DNA of 64,000 bases from Pantoea eucrina (GCF_002095385.1 NZ_MIPP01000010.1:1-64000); one strand, 5' to 3'. Positions 29,402 to 39,257 are shown, numbered from the stretch's first letter. A program made the numbers and translations. The notes: generated by a model not told the origin, from the sequence alone.

Positions 29402-31039
29402 TCAGCTTTTCTGCTGGCACGATTTGATCATATCCAGCTGCGGCTGATAAACCTGCGTCCGGATGTCAAACAGGCCCAGCAGCGTATGAAACAGGTTATC
29501 CTGGGAGACCGGCTGCGTTGCGGCCTGCCGCCGCAGACAGCTTTCATCCAGATGAAACGCGCTGGCATAGCCGGGTGAGAACCACATCAGCAGCGGAATG
29601 TGCGTCTGCTGTGACGGGGCAAGCATCCAGGGCGCGCCGTGCAGGTACATACCGTGTTCGCCCAGCGACTCACCATGATCCGAAAGATAAACCAGCGCCA
29701 CGTTAAAGCGGTCGCTCAGCGCTTTTAGCTTGTCGATAGTCTGGCTAAGCATGCTGTCGGTATAAAGCAGGGTATTGTCATAGGTGTTGACCAGCGCCTG
29801 CGGATCGCAATCCTGAATCTGATTACTGTCGCAGGTGGGTGTAAAACGACGAAATGCAGCCGGATAGCGCAGATAGTAGGCCGGGCCGTGGCTTCCCATC
29901 TGATGCAGCACGATCACGCTGTCGTTATGTAAACTGTCAACGTAGTTATCGAAGCGGTGCAGCAGCACGTCATCGAGGCAGAATCCGCTATGGCAGTATT
30001 GCGGTAACGACCACTGCGTCATGTCAGTGTGCGGCACGCGGTCGCAGGCGCCTTTACAGCCACCATCATTCTCGCGCCACAATACGCTGACTCCGGCGTG
30101 CGCCAGCACATCCAGTACGCCCTCCTGGTGATGTGCCAGGTCAGCATCGTAATGCTCGCGCGGCATCACCGAGAACATGCAGGGTACAGAAACCGCCGTC
30201 TCGGTACCGCAGGAGGTCGCATGCGGATAGTAAATCACCTGCTGCTTCTGCAGCTCCGGATTGGTCTGGCGCGCATAGCCGCCCAGCGAAAAGTTCTCCG
30301 CGCGTGCCGTTTCTCCCACAACCAGCACCACCAGGGTTTTTTTAGCTGCCTGCGCGATCAGCGGGCCTTTGCGGGCATCCTGCCCGATTTTAATCAGCGT
30401 CTGGCTGCCCTGCAGATAGCGCTTATCGACATAATGGCCAGCACCGCTAATCACATTGGCTGGCGTGATCATTTTTACCAGCCCTTTGTTGTTACGGATC
30501 AGCGACGCATAATCTTTGTAGAACAGGGCAGCCATCAGCAGGATCACCAGCAGCGCCCCCAGCGCTCCCGCCAGCCGCTGCAGGATGCTCCACCACCAGC
30601 GCTGACTGCGCCTGACGCGCACGAAGGCGATAAGCAGCACCGGCAGCAACCCCATCAGCAGCATCCAGACCAGCCAGCGCGGGCTTACCAGCGCACCCGC
30701 CTCTTGCACGCTGGATTCAAAGACGTTGGCCACCATATTGGTGTCGATTACCGTCCCAAAGCTGAACATAAAGTAGCTGGCTGCTGCACTGATCAGTACC
30801 AGTACGATCAGCAGTGGCTTGCGAACCCATGGCCAGGCAAACAGGCAAAACAGAAGATAAAATGCGGCCGTCAGCACGACCGGCATGCTGGCAGCAAAAA
30901 GGTAGTCGTGCAGACGGGTATAGGTGATGATTTTCCACGCCTGTTGCAGAAACAGCGCGTTCAGAATCAGCGCGAACAGCAGGGCAGCCAGCAGATTAAA
31001 CCGGTTTTCGTGACACTGTAACTTAATGGCAGGTTTCAT
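29402..31039 (-). CDS. eptA: phosphoethanolamine transferase, EptA-like
   Basis: Inner-membrane enzyme that transfers phosphoethanolamine to lipid A and lowers its negative charge, giving polymyxin and iron resistance. 545 residues, aligning along its whole length with E. coli EptA (547). Five N-terminal membrane segments (to about residue 175) precede a periplasmic sulfatase-fold domain with GETARAENFSL near 238, the nucleophile Thr in SCGTETAVSVPCMF (about 279), ENDGGCKGACDRV near 323 and LSDHGESLGEHG near 455. E. coli has eptA with basRS; here it stands alone between nemR and ydhL. No clear PmrA box was found upstream. Confidence 0.85.
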   Translation of the reverse strand: MKPAIKLQCHENRFNLLAALLFALILNALFLQQAWKIITYTRLHDYLFAASMPVVLTAAFYLLFCLFAWPWVRKPLLIVLVLISAAASYFMFSFGTVIDTNMVANVFESSVQEAGALVSPRWLVWMLLMGLLPVLLIAFVRVRRSQRWWWSILQRLAGALGALLVILLMAALFYKDYASLIRNNKGLVKMITPANVISGAGHYVDKRYLQGSQTLIKIGQDARKGPLIAQAAKKTLVVLVVGETARAENFSLGGYARQTNPELQKQQVIYYPHATSCGTETAVSVPCMFSVMPREHYDADLAHHQEGVLDVLAHAGVSVLWRENDGGCKGACDRVPHTDMTQWSLPQYCHSGFCLDDVLLHRFDNYVDSLHNDSVIVLHQMGSHGPAYYLRYPAAFRRFTPTCDSNQIQDCDPQALVNTYDNTLLYTDSMLSQTIDKLKALSDRFNVALVYLSDHGESLGEHGMYLHGAPWMLAPSQQTHIPLLMWFSPGYASAFHLDESCLRRQAATQPVSQDNLFHTLLGLFDIRTQVYQPQLDMIKSCQQKS

Positions 31040-31253
31040 TGAGGTTCATTATCAAGTCAGAATGGACGCACAGTAGAGAAGAAATCTGAGGATAACCTTA
31101 AACGCACTTCAGATGACGTTATTGTTAAAGTTAAATAACACTTATTGATTAGATCAGAGAGCCGGGCAGGTACGCTTTCTTTTAGCACCGCAGCTTGCAG
31201 TTCACGCGGAAACTGTTATCACTATGTTATCCAGTAGCGAATCAGAGGCAGAT

Positions 31254-31493
31254 GTGGCTGAACAACTCGAGTTTTTCCCGGTACCCAGCCCCTGTCGCGG
31301 CATCTGTCAGACCGATGCGCGCGGCTATTGTCGCGGCTGCCTGCGAAGTCGTGAAGAGCGTTTTAACTGGATGCGCTTCAGCGATGCGCAGAAGCGTGAA
31401 GTGCTAAGGCTGTGCCGGCAGCGCTATCTGCGCCTGCAGCGTCAGCAAAAACCGGATGCGGATCAGGATCCGCAGCAGCCCTCGCTGTTTTAA
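31254..31493 (+). CDS. ydhL: DUF1289 protein YdhL
   Basis: Small cysteine-rich protein of 79 residues with the DUF1289 signature SPCRGICQTDARGYCRGCLRS, four Cys likely binding a metal or Fe-S cluster. Function unknown. The GTG start at 31254 has AGAGG five bases upstream and gives the E. coli length and N terminus (VAEQLEFFP versus MAEQLEFFP). The ATG at 31224 would add 10 residues with a poorer ribosome binding site. Confidence 0.88.
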   Translation: MAEQLEFFPVPSPCRGICQTDARGYCRGCLRSREERFNWMRFSDAQKREVLRLCRQRYLRLQRQQKPDADQDPQQPSLF

Positions 31494-31557
31494 ACGCCGC
31501 TTCTGTCCTGATTTCGTTATACTCCCTTTTTTAACATTCAATGCAGGGAGTTTTGTT

Positions 31558-32454
31558 ATGTTACAACCACAGGCTATCTCCCCTCAGGGGCCGGCTTTCT
31601 CTCCTCTGGTGGTCGGCTACTGGCGGTTAATGGAGTGGGGGATGACACCACAGCAGCTGGTCTCATTCATTGAGTATCATCTCTCCCTCGGGCTGACCAC
31701 GGTCGATCATGCGGATATCTACGGTGACTATCAGTGCGAGGCGGCGTTTGGCGCTGCGCTGCGCCTGGCGCCACAGCTGCGCGAACAGCTGCAGATTGTG
31801 ACTAAGTGCGGCATCGCAACGCGGGCCAAACCTGAGCATCAGATCGGACACTACATCACCGATGCCAGCCACATTCTTCGCAGTGCGGAAAACTCGCTCA
31901 CGCATTTTGCGACTGACTACCTCGACCTGCTGCTGATCCATCGTCCCGATCCGCTAATGGATGCCGATGAAGTGGCCGAAGCGTTTATGCAGCTGCACCA
32001 GAGCGGTAAAGTGCGTCATTTTGGCGTCTCAAATTTTACCCCGGCGCAGTTTTCGCTGCTGCAGTCGCGCCTGCCGTTTACGCTGGTGACCAACCAGCTG
32101 GAGATCTCGCCGCTGGAGCAGACCGCGCTGCTGGATGGCACGCTCGATCAGTGTCAGCAGGCGCGGATGCGTCCTATGGCGTGGTCCTGCCTCGGCGGCG
32201 GCCGTCTGTTCAGCGATCCACACTACCAGCCGCTGCGCGACGAGCTGAGCCAGGTTCAGCAGGAGATCGGTGCGGCCACGATTGAGCAGGTGGTCTATGC
32301 CTGGATTATGATGCTGCCATCCCGGCCACTGCCGATCATCGGCTCCGGTAAAACCGGCCGCATCGGTCAGGCGGCAGAGGCGGCTGCGCTGACGCTTAAT
32401 CGCCAGCAGTGGTTCCGTATCCGTAAAGCCGCGCTCGGCTACGATGTGCCCTGA
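31558..32454 (+). CDS. ydhF: aldo-keto reductase family oxidoreductase YdhF
   Basis: NADPH-dependent aldo-keto reductase of unknown substrate, 298 residues, same length as E. coli YdhF. The TIM barrel shows the catalytic Asp/Tyr in TTVDHADIYGDY near residue 50, DYLDLLLIHRPDPL near 120 and the cofactor-binding IIGSGKTGRI near 260. The start at MLQPQ is preceded by AGGGAG. It is 64 bases after ydhL, the order found in E. coli. Confidence 0.93.
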   Translation: MLQPQAISPQGPAFSPLVVGYWRLMEWGMTPQQLVSFIEYHLSLGLTTVDHADIYGDYQCEAAFGAALRLAPQLREQLQIVTKCGIATRAKPEHQIGHYITDASHILRSAENSLTHFATDYLDLLLIHRPDPLMDADEVAEAFMQLHQSGKVRHFGVSNFTPAQFSLLQSRLPFTLVTNQLEISPLEQTALLDGTLDQCQQARMRPMAWSCLGGGRLFSDPHYQPLRDELSQVQQEIGAATIEQVVYAWIMMLPSRPLPIIGSGKTGRIGQAAEAAALTLNRQQWFRIRKAALGYDVP

Positions 32455-32535
32455 AGCGTAAAGCTTCGTCAAACTGCAGCAGCGCGGGCAAAAAGCGTCC
32501 AGACTTATCGGGTCTATCAACCGTAAGGAGACGTT

Positions 32536-33054
32536 ATGAAAAGAACGCTTATTGCTCTTATTACGCTGGCCTGTTCGGCCGGTGCCAGCGCTGCTTCTCA
32601 GGAGGTCACGCTGCATCAGGTTTCCGCCCAGGGCGTCGGCGAGGCCGTGGGTAAAGTGACCATTACGGAAACGGACTACGGTTTGCAATTTACCCCGGCG
32701 TTATCCGGTATGAAACCGGGCATCCATGGTTTCCATGTGCATGCTAAAGGCAGCTGTGAACCTGGCGAGTCGCAGGGGAAAACCGTGGCAGCCGGCGCTG
32801 CGGGTGGCCATCTTGATCCGCAGAACAGCGGCAAACATCTCGGTCCTTATGCCGACGGGCACCTCGGCGATCTGCCGGCCCTCTATGTTACAGATGACGG
32901 CAAAGCCAGCTATCCGGTGGTTGCGCCGCGTCTGAAATCGCTCAGTGATATTAAAGGTAAGGCGCTGATGGTTCACGTGGGCGGTGATAACCATGCCGAT
33001 CATCCTGAACCGCTGGGAGGCGGGGGAGCGCGTCTTGCCTGTGGCGTAATCTGA
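32536..33054 (+). CDS. sodC: periplasmic Cu,Zn superoxide dismutase
   Basis: Periplasmic enzyme that dismutates superoxide. 172 residues with a signal peptide (1 to about 20). Copper/zinc ligands are in GFHVHAKGSCEPG, AGGHLDPQNSGKHLGP, GHLGDLPAL and MVHVGGDNHADHP, and two Cys can form the structural disulfide. The monomeric E. coli SodC type is the closest match. A stem-loop with imperfect arms follows at 33061-33087. Confidence 0.96.
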   Translation: MKRTLIALITLACSAGASAASQEVTLHQVSAQGVGEAVGKVTITETDYGLQFTPALSGMKPGIHGFHVHAKGSCEPGESQGKTVAAGAAGGHLDPQNSGKHLGPYADGHLGDLPALYVTDDGKASYPVVAPRLKSLSDIKGKALMVHVGGDNHADHPEPLGGGGARLACGVI

Positions 33055-33179
33055 TCAACCGCGGGTAGTGCAGCAAGGGCTGCCCGCTGCAATAAAATTC
33101 TGACACCGTTTAATGCTACTCAGGACGATTATTCCGCTCTATCATAGCGATACAGTCAGGGAACCACTCAGGGGCAGGA

Positions 33180-33647
33180 ATGAAAAGCTTAGGGATAGTG
33201 CTGCTGGCACTGTTACTTGCAGGGTGCGATCGGCCCAGGGATACGCAGCTGCGTCTCGACGCCAGCCGTCAGCTGCAGCGCAATATAGATACCAGTCCGC
33301 TGCGCGCCAGCTGCGAGCATATCGCCCGCGGCCGGGAGTGGCTGACGCCGCACAGCGTGCAGCAGCTGGAAAAGCACCATTGCCAGAACGTGCTGCGTAG
33401 CGCCAGCGAAACCAATTTCCTCAATACGGCGATCTATACGCAGACTATCCCGGTGGTCTGCGGCTCAATTCAGGGGCGCAGCTTTACCGGAACCACGCTG
33501 ACCCGCCGCTTTATCTACTCTTATGATGAAAAAGCGCTGGTGATCAGGCCGGAGAGCGAACAGGATAAAAGCCGGTTTGAAGATCGTAAAACGCTGGCGC
33601 AGCTGCAAACCGATTTTCAGAATCAGTGGGCAAAATATTGCCGGTAA
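33180..33647 (+). CDS. uncharacterised lipoprotein
   Basis: 155-residue predicted lipoprotein with signal peptide and lipobox LLLAGC (lipidated Cys about residue 16). The mature part has four further Cys (SCEHIARG, HHCQNVL, VVCGSIQG, KYCR), which could form two disulfides in the periplasm. Preceded by CAGGAA at good distance. I do not recognise a family. It lies between sodC and the convergent ydhK, a place where E. coli has no such gene, and its stop codon abuts the ydhK stop codon. Confidence 0.75.
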   Translation: MKSLGIVLLALLLAGCDRPRDTQLRLDASRQLQRNIDTSPLRASCEHIARGREWLTPHSVQQLEKHHCQNVLRSASETNFLNTAIYTQTIPVVCGSIQGRSFTGTTLTRRFIYSYDEKALVIRPESEQDKSRFEDRKTLAQLQTDFQNQWAKYCR

Positions 33648-35645
33648 TTACTCCGGCAGCGCCTGCTGCAGCTGAGCCAGCGCACAGCGAAGCTGCCATA
33701 ACATGCCTGCCAGCGTATTCGCTTCACCGCTGACCTCTGAACCGGGCCGGAATATCTGTTTATCAAGCGCCTGCAGCGTCTGCTCCAGGGCGCGATGCTG
33801 CACGCCGCGCCGGCTCATGATCGGGTGCAGATCCTGAATACTCTGGTCGCGCAGCTGCGCCAGCGCGCTATCCGCAGGCTGCCACTGGCGCAGCTGCCAG
33901 ACAATATGCGAGCAGTTCAGCAGAACAACGCCCCAGCGCAGCAGCCAGAGACGGGCCTGCGCATCGCGGCTCTGCGTCAGCTGGCCGATATGGTGATAGA
34001 TATGTGATTCAAAACGATATTCGCTCAGGCGTGGTCGTCTGCGCAGCTGGTCGAGAAAAGCGTAACGAATAGCGTGGATATAACGGCGGCTGCGGCGCAT
34101 ATCAGAACCCGGCCGCAGCAGCTGAAAGGCCATCCACGCCAGCAACACGCCGCACACCTTTGCCAGGTTGTCATTAATGAAACGCTGAAAATCCCACTCA
34201 GGCGGATTGGTGACGGCGATAAACGATCCCATGAACACAATGAACTGCCCCCACAGCGCCGCCCGTTTTTTCTGCTGTAACCTGAAGAGCTGCAGCGTCA
34301 GCAGTAGCGGAAAAAGCACGGCTAAAAACCCGCCCAGCGCATTGATCTGCACCATCAATCCATACTGAAACAGAAAACTGAACAGCGACAGCCAGAGCAG
34401 AGTACGCAGCAGCAGCAGAACGCTGCCGCCGGGCGAAGGGGCTGAGGCGTAAAGTACGCTGGCGATAGCCGTCAGCGTCAGCGCTGCGGCACCCGATTCC
34501 CAGCGGGTAACAATCCAGAAAGCACAGCCCAGCATAATAACGGTAAACGTGCGCAGGGCGCTCCAGGCCGCCTCAACGCTGTCAGCTTCACGCGACAGTG
34601 CCGGAACGCGCGGTGGCTGAAAACGGACGCCGGTTTCGGGGTGCTGCAGCAGACGGATCCAGCGCTGCACGTCCAGCCAGAGGCGGCAGAAGGTATGCAG
34701 ACGCGTGACAAAAGCGCGCTGACGAAAATCACCGCTGTCAGGCGGCGTCACGCGGCTCAGGATGCGCGCGATGCAATATTTATCGCACTGCGGCCGGGTA
34801 AGCTGCTCCAGCACCTGCGCTAACGCCTCCTGCACGTCGTCCGGTGCATCGGGCCAGTTGAGCAGCATACGGCGCAGGCCTGAGAGCATGCTGGTCAGCC
34901 GCAGCTGCTGGTGGAGCACATAGTTCAGCACGCTATTCTGCCGGCGGTAGCGGTAATGGCTCCAGAATGCCTGAATGCGCAGCAGATTCATGGTCAGAAT
35001 TTCACTGATAACCTGCTCATGAGCAAGATGGGCTGTTTCGCCGCGCTCCTGCAGCAGCAAACGTGCGTGCTGCAGCAGACGCTGATGCATCTGCTGCAGC
35101 GAGCGCATCAGATGGCTGCCATCTGAGGTAGCGGGCAGCAGCATCAGCATTATGCCCGCACAGAGAATACCGGTGATGACTTCACAGACGCGCGCCTGGG
35201 TAATCGTCCAGAGCTCAGCCGTGTCGCTGACGTTAACGCTGCTGAACGCGATGATAGCGGCGGTGTAGCCAGCGAGGGAAAAAGCGTAAGCGACATTGTT
35301 TTGATAATGGCTGGCGATCCAGGTGCAGAGCGCCAGCCAGCTGGCCATAAAAAAAGCAAACAGCCATGGCTCATTTAGCGTGTGACCGGCAATCAGCAGC
35401 GCGGCGAGCGCGCCGGTAAGGCTGCCGGCAATCCGCCCCAGGCTTTTACTGATTGCACCCCCCAGTCCGGGAAAGCTCACGACCGCCGCCGACGTCATCG
35501 CCCAGTAGGGCTCATCCAGCTGCAGCAGATACGCCATAGTCAGGGCCAGGCACATCGCCAGGCTAATGCGCAGGGCGCTCCGCCACTCACCGCGTGTGGC
35601 TCTGATCCAGGGCAGGTTATGCCACGCCAGCCAGTGCAGTTTCAT
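33648..35645 (-). CDS. ydhK: FUSC-type inner membrane efflux protein YdhK
   Basis: Aromatic-acid exporter / fusaric acid resistance-type protein of 665 residues (E. coli 670). Two sets of hydrophobic segments (about residues 25-175 and 365-515), each followed by a cytoplasmic helical region, as in AaeB. It is expected to work with the membrane fusion protein YdhJ and the small protein YdhI. Substrate unknown. The start at MKLHW has GAGG upstream; the preceding in-frame codons overlap the end of ydhJ and were rejected. Confidence 0.9.
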   Translation of the reverse strand: MKLHWLAWHNLPWIRATRGEWRSALRISLAMCLALTMAYLLQLDEPYWAMTSAAVVSFPGLGGAISKSLGRIAGSLTGALAALLIAGHTLNEPWLFAFFMASWLALCTWIASHYQNNVAYAFSLAGYTAAIIAFSSVNVSDTAELWTITQARVCEVITGILCAGIMLMLLPATSDGSHLMRSLQQMHQRLLQHARLLLQERGETAHLAHEQVISEILTMNLLRIQAFWSHYRYRRQNSVLNYVLHQQLRLTSMLSGLRRMLLNWPDAPDDVQEALAQVLEQLTRPQCDKYCIARILSRVTPPDSGDFRQRAFVTRLHTFCRLWLDVQRWIRLLQHPETGVRFQPPRVPALSREADSVEAAWSALRTFTVIMLGCAFWIVTRWESGAAALTLTAIASVLYASAPSPGGSVLLLLRTLLWLSLFSFLFQYGLMVQINALGGFLAVLFPLLLTLQLFRLQQKKRAALWGQFIVFMGSFIAVTNPPEWDFQRFINDNLAKVCGVLLAWMAFQLLRPGSDMRRSRRYIHAIRYAFLDQLRRRPRLSEYRFESHIYHHIGQLTQSRDAQARLWLLRWGVVLLNCSHIVWQLRQWQPADSALAQLRDQSIQDLHPIMSRRGVQHRALEQTLQALDKQIFRPGSEVSGEANTLAGMLWQLRCALAQLQQALPE

Positions 35646-35652
35646 GCTCGCC

Positions 35653-36509
35653 TCAGTGCGCAACAGAGATGGTACAGGTGGTGCCCGCAACCAGCCGGAC
35701 ATTAGCGGGCAGCTGCGTCAGCCGGATACGTACCGGTACCCGCTGCGCCAGCCGCACCCAGGGAACATTGGGTTTGATATCCGGCACCAGGCCGCTGTCG
35801 GTCGCTACGCTCTGGTCGTAGATAGCGCTGCCGATGCTTTCTACTTCTCCCTGCAGCCGGGTGCCATCGCTATAGAGCGCAATTCGCGCTGCGGCACCAG
35901 GCTGGATATGGCGCAGTTTAGTCTCTTCAAAATAGCCACGACATACCATGAATGACTGTCAACCAGTGCAAACAGCGGTGTTCCCGCCGTCGCATAGTTG
36001 CCAGGACGCAGCGTCAGATTGGTTATCCAGCCATCGGTGGGAGCCGTCAGTGTGGTCTGCTGCAGATTCCAGCGCGCCTGATCCAGCGTCGCCTGCGCCG
36101 CTTTCTCCGTAGCGGCAGCCGCTTCAGCGGTTAGCTGAGCGATATCCCGATCTTCTGCTGAAATAACATTACGCGGCAGTTCTGCCCGCCGCCGCGCTTC
36201 ATGCTGCGCTTTTGCCAGATCGCTCTGTGCTTTCGCCAGCTGTGCTTCAGCGCTCGCTACCGCGATTTGCCACGGTTTTGCATCAAGCTCAAGCAGCACG
36301 TCGCCTTTGTGTACGCGCTGATTGTCCCGCACCCGCAGCTGAGTAATGCGGCCGGAGATCTCAGGCGTCACATCAACCAGTTCAGCGCGCACTTTGCCGT
36401 CGCGTGTCCAGGGCGCCTGCATGTAGGTATTCCACATCCACCAGGCGGCCAGCAGCGCCAGCGCAAAAACAATCAGGGTCGAGAAATATTTCAGGGGATT
36501 AAAGGTCAT
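35653..36509 (-). pseudogene. ydhJ: HlyD-family membrane fusion protein YdhJ, frameshifted
   Basis: Periplasmic adaptor of the YdhIJK efflux set: N-terminal anchor (about residues 5-28), lipoyl/barrel-sandwich region with an alpha hairpin, then a beta-barrel. The first frame runs from MTFNPLKYF to about residue 192 (DSHSWYVVA). The family sequence continues as YFEETKLRHIQPGA in another frame, to the stop at 35653. One base is missing at about 35935-35938 (GTGGCTATTTT on the minus strand, where one more G or C restores the frame). Restored length is about 285 residues, normal for the family. Real mutation or sequence error cannot be told from one sequence; error is more likely because two more such shifts occur nearby. 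Confidence 0.85.
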
Positions 36510-36515
36510 GGTCGG

Positions 36516-36752
36516 TTATCCATATTGCACCAGCCACAGCGCGGCTGACACGCAAAGCACAAACAGTGAGAGATCCAGCAGAGTGGGGTGCCAGATATCA
36601 CCGGCATAGAGCCGGTCGCGCAGCAGAGGATGGATCAGCAGCCAGAAAAAAAAGCCGAGCAGCACGGCCTTAAACAGCGGCGGAAACAGCAGTGAGGCAC
36701 CAAAGACCAGATCGGTCAGGGGCGCTGCTGCAGGAAAATCAGGGGTGGGCAT
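36516..36752 (-). CDS. ydhI: DUF1656 small membrane protein YdhI
   Basis: 78-residue inner-membrane protein with two hydrophobic segments (about 15-42 and 55-75), homologous to E. coli YdhI and AaeX. It is the first gene of the ydhIJK efflux operon, 6 bases before ydhJ. The conserved [11 protein letters not shown] and [16 protein letters not shown] blocks identify it. Divergent from slyA. Confidence 0.92.
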   Translation of the reverse strand: MPTPDFPAAAPLTDLVFGASLLFPPLFKAVLLGFFFWLLIHPLLRDRLYAGDIWHPTLLDLSLFVLCVSAALWLVQYG

Positions 36753-36876
36753 GTGTCATCATCCTTTGTTGACTCAGGCAATGTCATGATAAGCGTAGCG
36801 ATATCCACTACGTCTGGCCTGCTATTTGTATTTTGTCCTGTAAACTCGCAAAATAGTGTAAAATCTGGCTTGATAG

Positions 36877-36888
36877 CTAGCAAGCTAA
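36877..36888. promoter_or_regulatory. SlyA operator
   Basis: CTAGCAAGCTAA matches the SlyA consensus TTAGCAAGCTAA at 11 of 12 positions, 15 bases upstream of the slyA start codon. Consistent with autoregulation and perhaps control of the divergent ydhIJK. Confidence 0.75.
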
Positions 36889-36903
36889 TTATAAGGAGAT
36901 GAA

Positions 36904-37341
36904 ATGGATACGCCACTTGGAACCGACCTGTCGCGCCTGGTGCGCATCTGGCGCGCGTTAATCGATCAGCGCCTGAAGCCGCTGGAGCTGACACAAACGC
37001 ACTGGGTGACTTTGCATAATATTCATCAACTTCCGCCAGAACAGTCGCAGATCCAGCTGGCTAAAGCGATCGGTATTGAGCAGCCTTCGCTGGTGCGCAC
37101 GCTGGATCAGCTGGAAGAGAAGGGACTGATCACCCGCTCCACCTGCGCAAACGATCGGCGGGCGAAACGCATCAGGCTGACCAAAGAAGCCGCACCGATT
37201 ATCGGGCAGGTAGAGCACGTTATTGATGCAACCCGCGACGATATCCTGGCTGGCATCAGCGCCGAAGAGATCAATCAGATGGTCACGCTGATTGCGCGGC
37301 TTGAGAAAAATATTCTCGAATTACAGCATCGCGAAAAATAA
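36904..37341 (+). CDS. slyA: MarR-family regulator SlyA
   Basis: Winged-helix transcription factor of 145 residues that counteracts H-NS silencing and controls envelope and virulence genes. The DNA-binding part includes [25 protein letters not shown] (split near residues 50-75) and the wing sequence [12 protein letters not shown] terminus [20 protein letters not shown] is close to that of E. coli and Salmonella. AAGGAG upstream. Confidence 0.96.
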   Translation: MDTPLGTDLSRLVRIWRALIDQRLKPLELTQTHWVTLHNIHQLPPEQSQIQLAKAIGIEQPSLVRTLDQLEEKGLITRSTCANDRRAKRIRLTKEAAPIIGQVEHVIDATRDDILAGISAEEINQMVTLIARLEKNILELQHREK

Positions 37342-37369
37342 AAAACCGACGCCAGGCGTCGGTTTTTTT
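37339..37369. terminator. slyA/slyB bidirectional terminator
   Basis: AAAAAACCGACGCC-A-GGCGTCGGTTTTTTT, a long perfect stem with A and T runs between convergent slyA and slyB. Confidence 0.93.
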
Positions 37370-37380
37370 GCGCGTCAGAG

Positions 37381-37848
37381 TTAGCGCGGAGAGACTGTGA
37401 CCTGGCTGCCGTTAGAGGCCAGTACCACGCGCTGGCCTGGTGAGTAGCGGCTCGCATCCTGCTTCTGCACGACCATGATGGTATTACCATCATCTTTGCG
37501 GATTTCCAGCTCAACGCCGTTAGATTTGTTAACGGCACCCTGTACGCCCTGGCCCGCAACGCCGCCCAGTACCGCACCGCCCGCCGTCGCCAGGCTGCGA
37601 CCTGCACCACCACCGATGGTGTTACCCAGGAAACCACCCAGCACCGCACCGCCAATTGCACCAATGACATTGCTGTCATCGCCACCCTGAATCTTAACCG
37701 GGCGCACTGACACCAGCGTGCCGTATGACACATTTTGGACCTGCTTGGCTTCACTGGCGCTGTAAACATCGCCTGAGAGGGTGTCATTGCTGACACAGCC
37801 TGCCAGCGTTACACCAGCGAGGGCCACGGCTATGAAACGCTTAATCAT
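37381..37848 (-). CDS. slyB: outer membrane lipoprotein SlyB
   Basis: 155-residue lipoprotein with lipobox TLAGC (Cys about residue 18) and a glycine-zipper domain (IGGAVLGGFLGNTIGGGAGR, about 65-100), which forms hydrophobic hairpins in the outer membrane. In E. coli it belongs to the PhoPQ regulon and protects outer membrane proteins under stress; no obvious PhoP box is seen here. Confidence 0.96.
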   Translation of the reverse strand: MIKRFIAVALAGVTLAGCVSNDTLSGDVYSASEAKQVQNVSYGTLVSVRPVKIQGGDDSNVIGAIGGAVLGGFLGNTIGGGAGRSLATAGGAVLGGVAGQGVQGAVNKSNGVELEIRKDDGNTIMVVQKQDASRYSPGQRVVLASNGSQVTVSPR

Positions 37849-38123
37849 CAGAAAGCTCCTTTATAAAAAAACGCCATGTTCTCATCCTGCTCTGCACAGA
37901 GTATAAGACAGAAAGCGACGCATGGATGCCATGCCGCACAATCAGTACCAGAGTCGCAGCATAGAGTATGCCTCATCAACAAAAATTCAATCCGCCGGTA
38001 AAAATATTTCTGCTCTGCTGCACTGCGCATGGCAGAGTGAAAAGCAGAAAGTTATCATCATATTAGAAAGGCGGCATCAGCAGAGTGCCGGCGCCGGCGC
38101 CCGCCGGATAACGAGGAGCTATC

Positions 38124-39248
38124 GTGATAAAGTCAGGACGCTATATAGGAGTGATGTCAGGCACCAGTCTGGATGGCGTGGACGTGGTGCTGGCGGCGAT
38201 CGACCGTCACATGGTGGCGCAGCAGGCGAGCTACTGTCACCCGTTTCCGCCCGCACTGCGGCAGCGGGTACTGGCTATATGCCAGGGACAGCCGCTGACG
38301 CTGTCGCAGCTCGGGCAGCTGGACACCGAGCTGGGTAAGCTGTTTGCTGAAGCGGTGGTCACCCTGATGCGTCAGCAGGCGCTGGAAGCCGATGACATTG
38401 TGGCCATCGGCTGCCACGGTCAGACCGTCTGGCATGAACCCGGCAGCTTCGCCCCTAATACGCTGCAGATTGGCGATAATAACCAGATTGCCGCCGCCAC
38501 CGGCGTGACCGTAGTCGGCGATTTTCGCCGGCGCGATATGGCGCTGGGCGGGCAGGGTGCGCCGCTGGTGCCTGCGTTTCATCAGGCGCTGCTCATGGAC
38601 AGCAGTGAACGCCGCATGGTGCTGAATATTGGCGGCATCGCTAACCTGTCGCTGCTGATCCCGGGGCAGCCGGTGCGGGGCTTTGATACCGGACCCGGCA
38701 ATATGCTGATTGATGCCTGGATCTGGCGTCATCAGGGGGTAAGCTACGATCATAACGGGACCTGGGCCGCCAGCGGGCAGGTGGTACCCGCGCTGCTGGA
38801 GCAGATGCTGAACGATCCCTGGTTTGCGCTGCCGCCGCCGAAAAGCACCGGGCGTGAGTACTTTAATCCTGACTGGATAGAGCGTCAGCTACAGGCTTTT
38901 CCTGCGCTGGCACCGGAGGATGTGCAGGCTACGCTAAGCGAACTGACGGCGCTGACAATTGCACAGCAGATCCAGCTCAGTAACGGCTGTGACCGTCTGC
39001 TGGTGTGCGGCGGAGGTGGCCGCAATCCGCTGCTCATGGCGCGGCTCGCGGCGCATCTTCCCGGCACCGAGGTGACCACTACCGATGCCGCGGGCGTCAG
39101 CGGCGATGATATGGAAGCGCTGGCCTTTGCCTGGCTGGCGTTCCGGACCCTCTCTGGCCTGCCAGGCAATCTGCCTGCGGTCACCGGGGCGCGTGAAATG
39201 AGCGTGCTGGGTGCTATCTATCCGGCAAATAGCCGGCCGACACGATAA
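38124..39248 (+). CDS. anmK: anhydro-N-acetylmuramic acid kinase
   Basis: Peptidoglycan-recycling kinase that hydrates and phosphorylates 1,6-anhydro-MurNAc to MurNAc-6-phosphate. 374 residues. ATP-binding [15 protein letters not shown] at residue 9, [20 protein letters not shown] near 133 and NIGGIANLS near 172 are typical. Start ATG at 38124 with GAGGAG upstream. Divergent from slyB with a 275-base gap that shows no other gene. Confidence 0.96.
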   Translation: MIKSGRYIGVMSGTSLDGVDVVLAAIDRHMVAQQASYCHPFPPALRQRVLAICQGQPLTLSQLGQLDTELGKLFAEAVVTLMRQQALEADDIVAIGCHGQTVWHEPGSFAPNTLQIGDNNQIAAATGVTVVGDFRRRDMALGGQGAPLVPAFHQALLMDSSERRMVLNIGGIANLSLLIPGQPVRGFDTGPGNMLIDAWIWRHQGVSYDHNGTWAASGQVVPALLEQMLNDPWFALPPPKSTGREYFNPDWIERQLQAFPALAPEDVQATLSELTALTIAQQIQLSNGCDRLLVCGGGGRNPLLMARLAAHLPGTEVTTTDAAGVSGDDMEALAFAWLAFRTLSGLPGNLPAVTGAREMSVLGAIYPANSRPTR

Positions 39249-39257
39249 GGAGAAGTA

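Noticed and set aside
31081..31200. PmrA box upstream of eptA
   Set aside because: Only a partial TTTAAG-like hexamer is visible, without a properly spaced second half.
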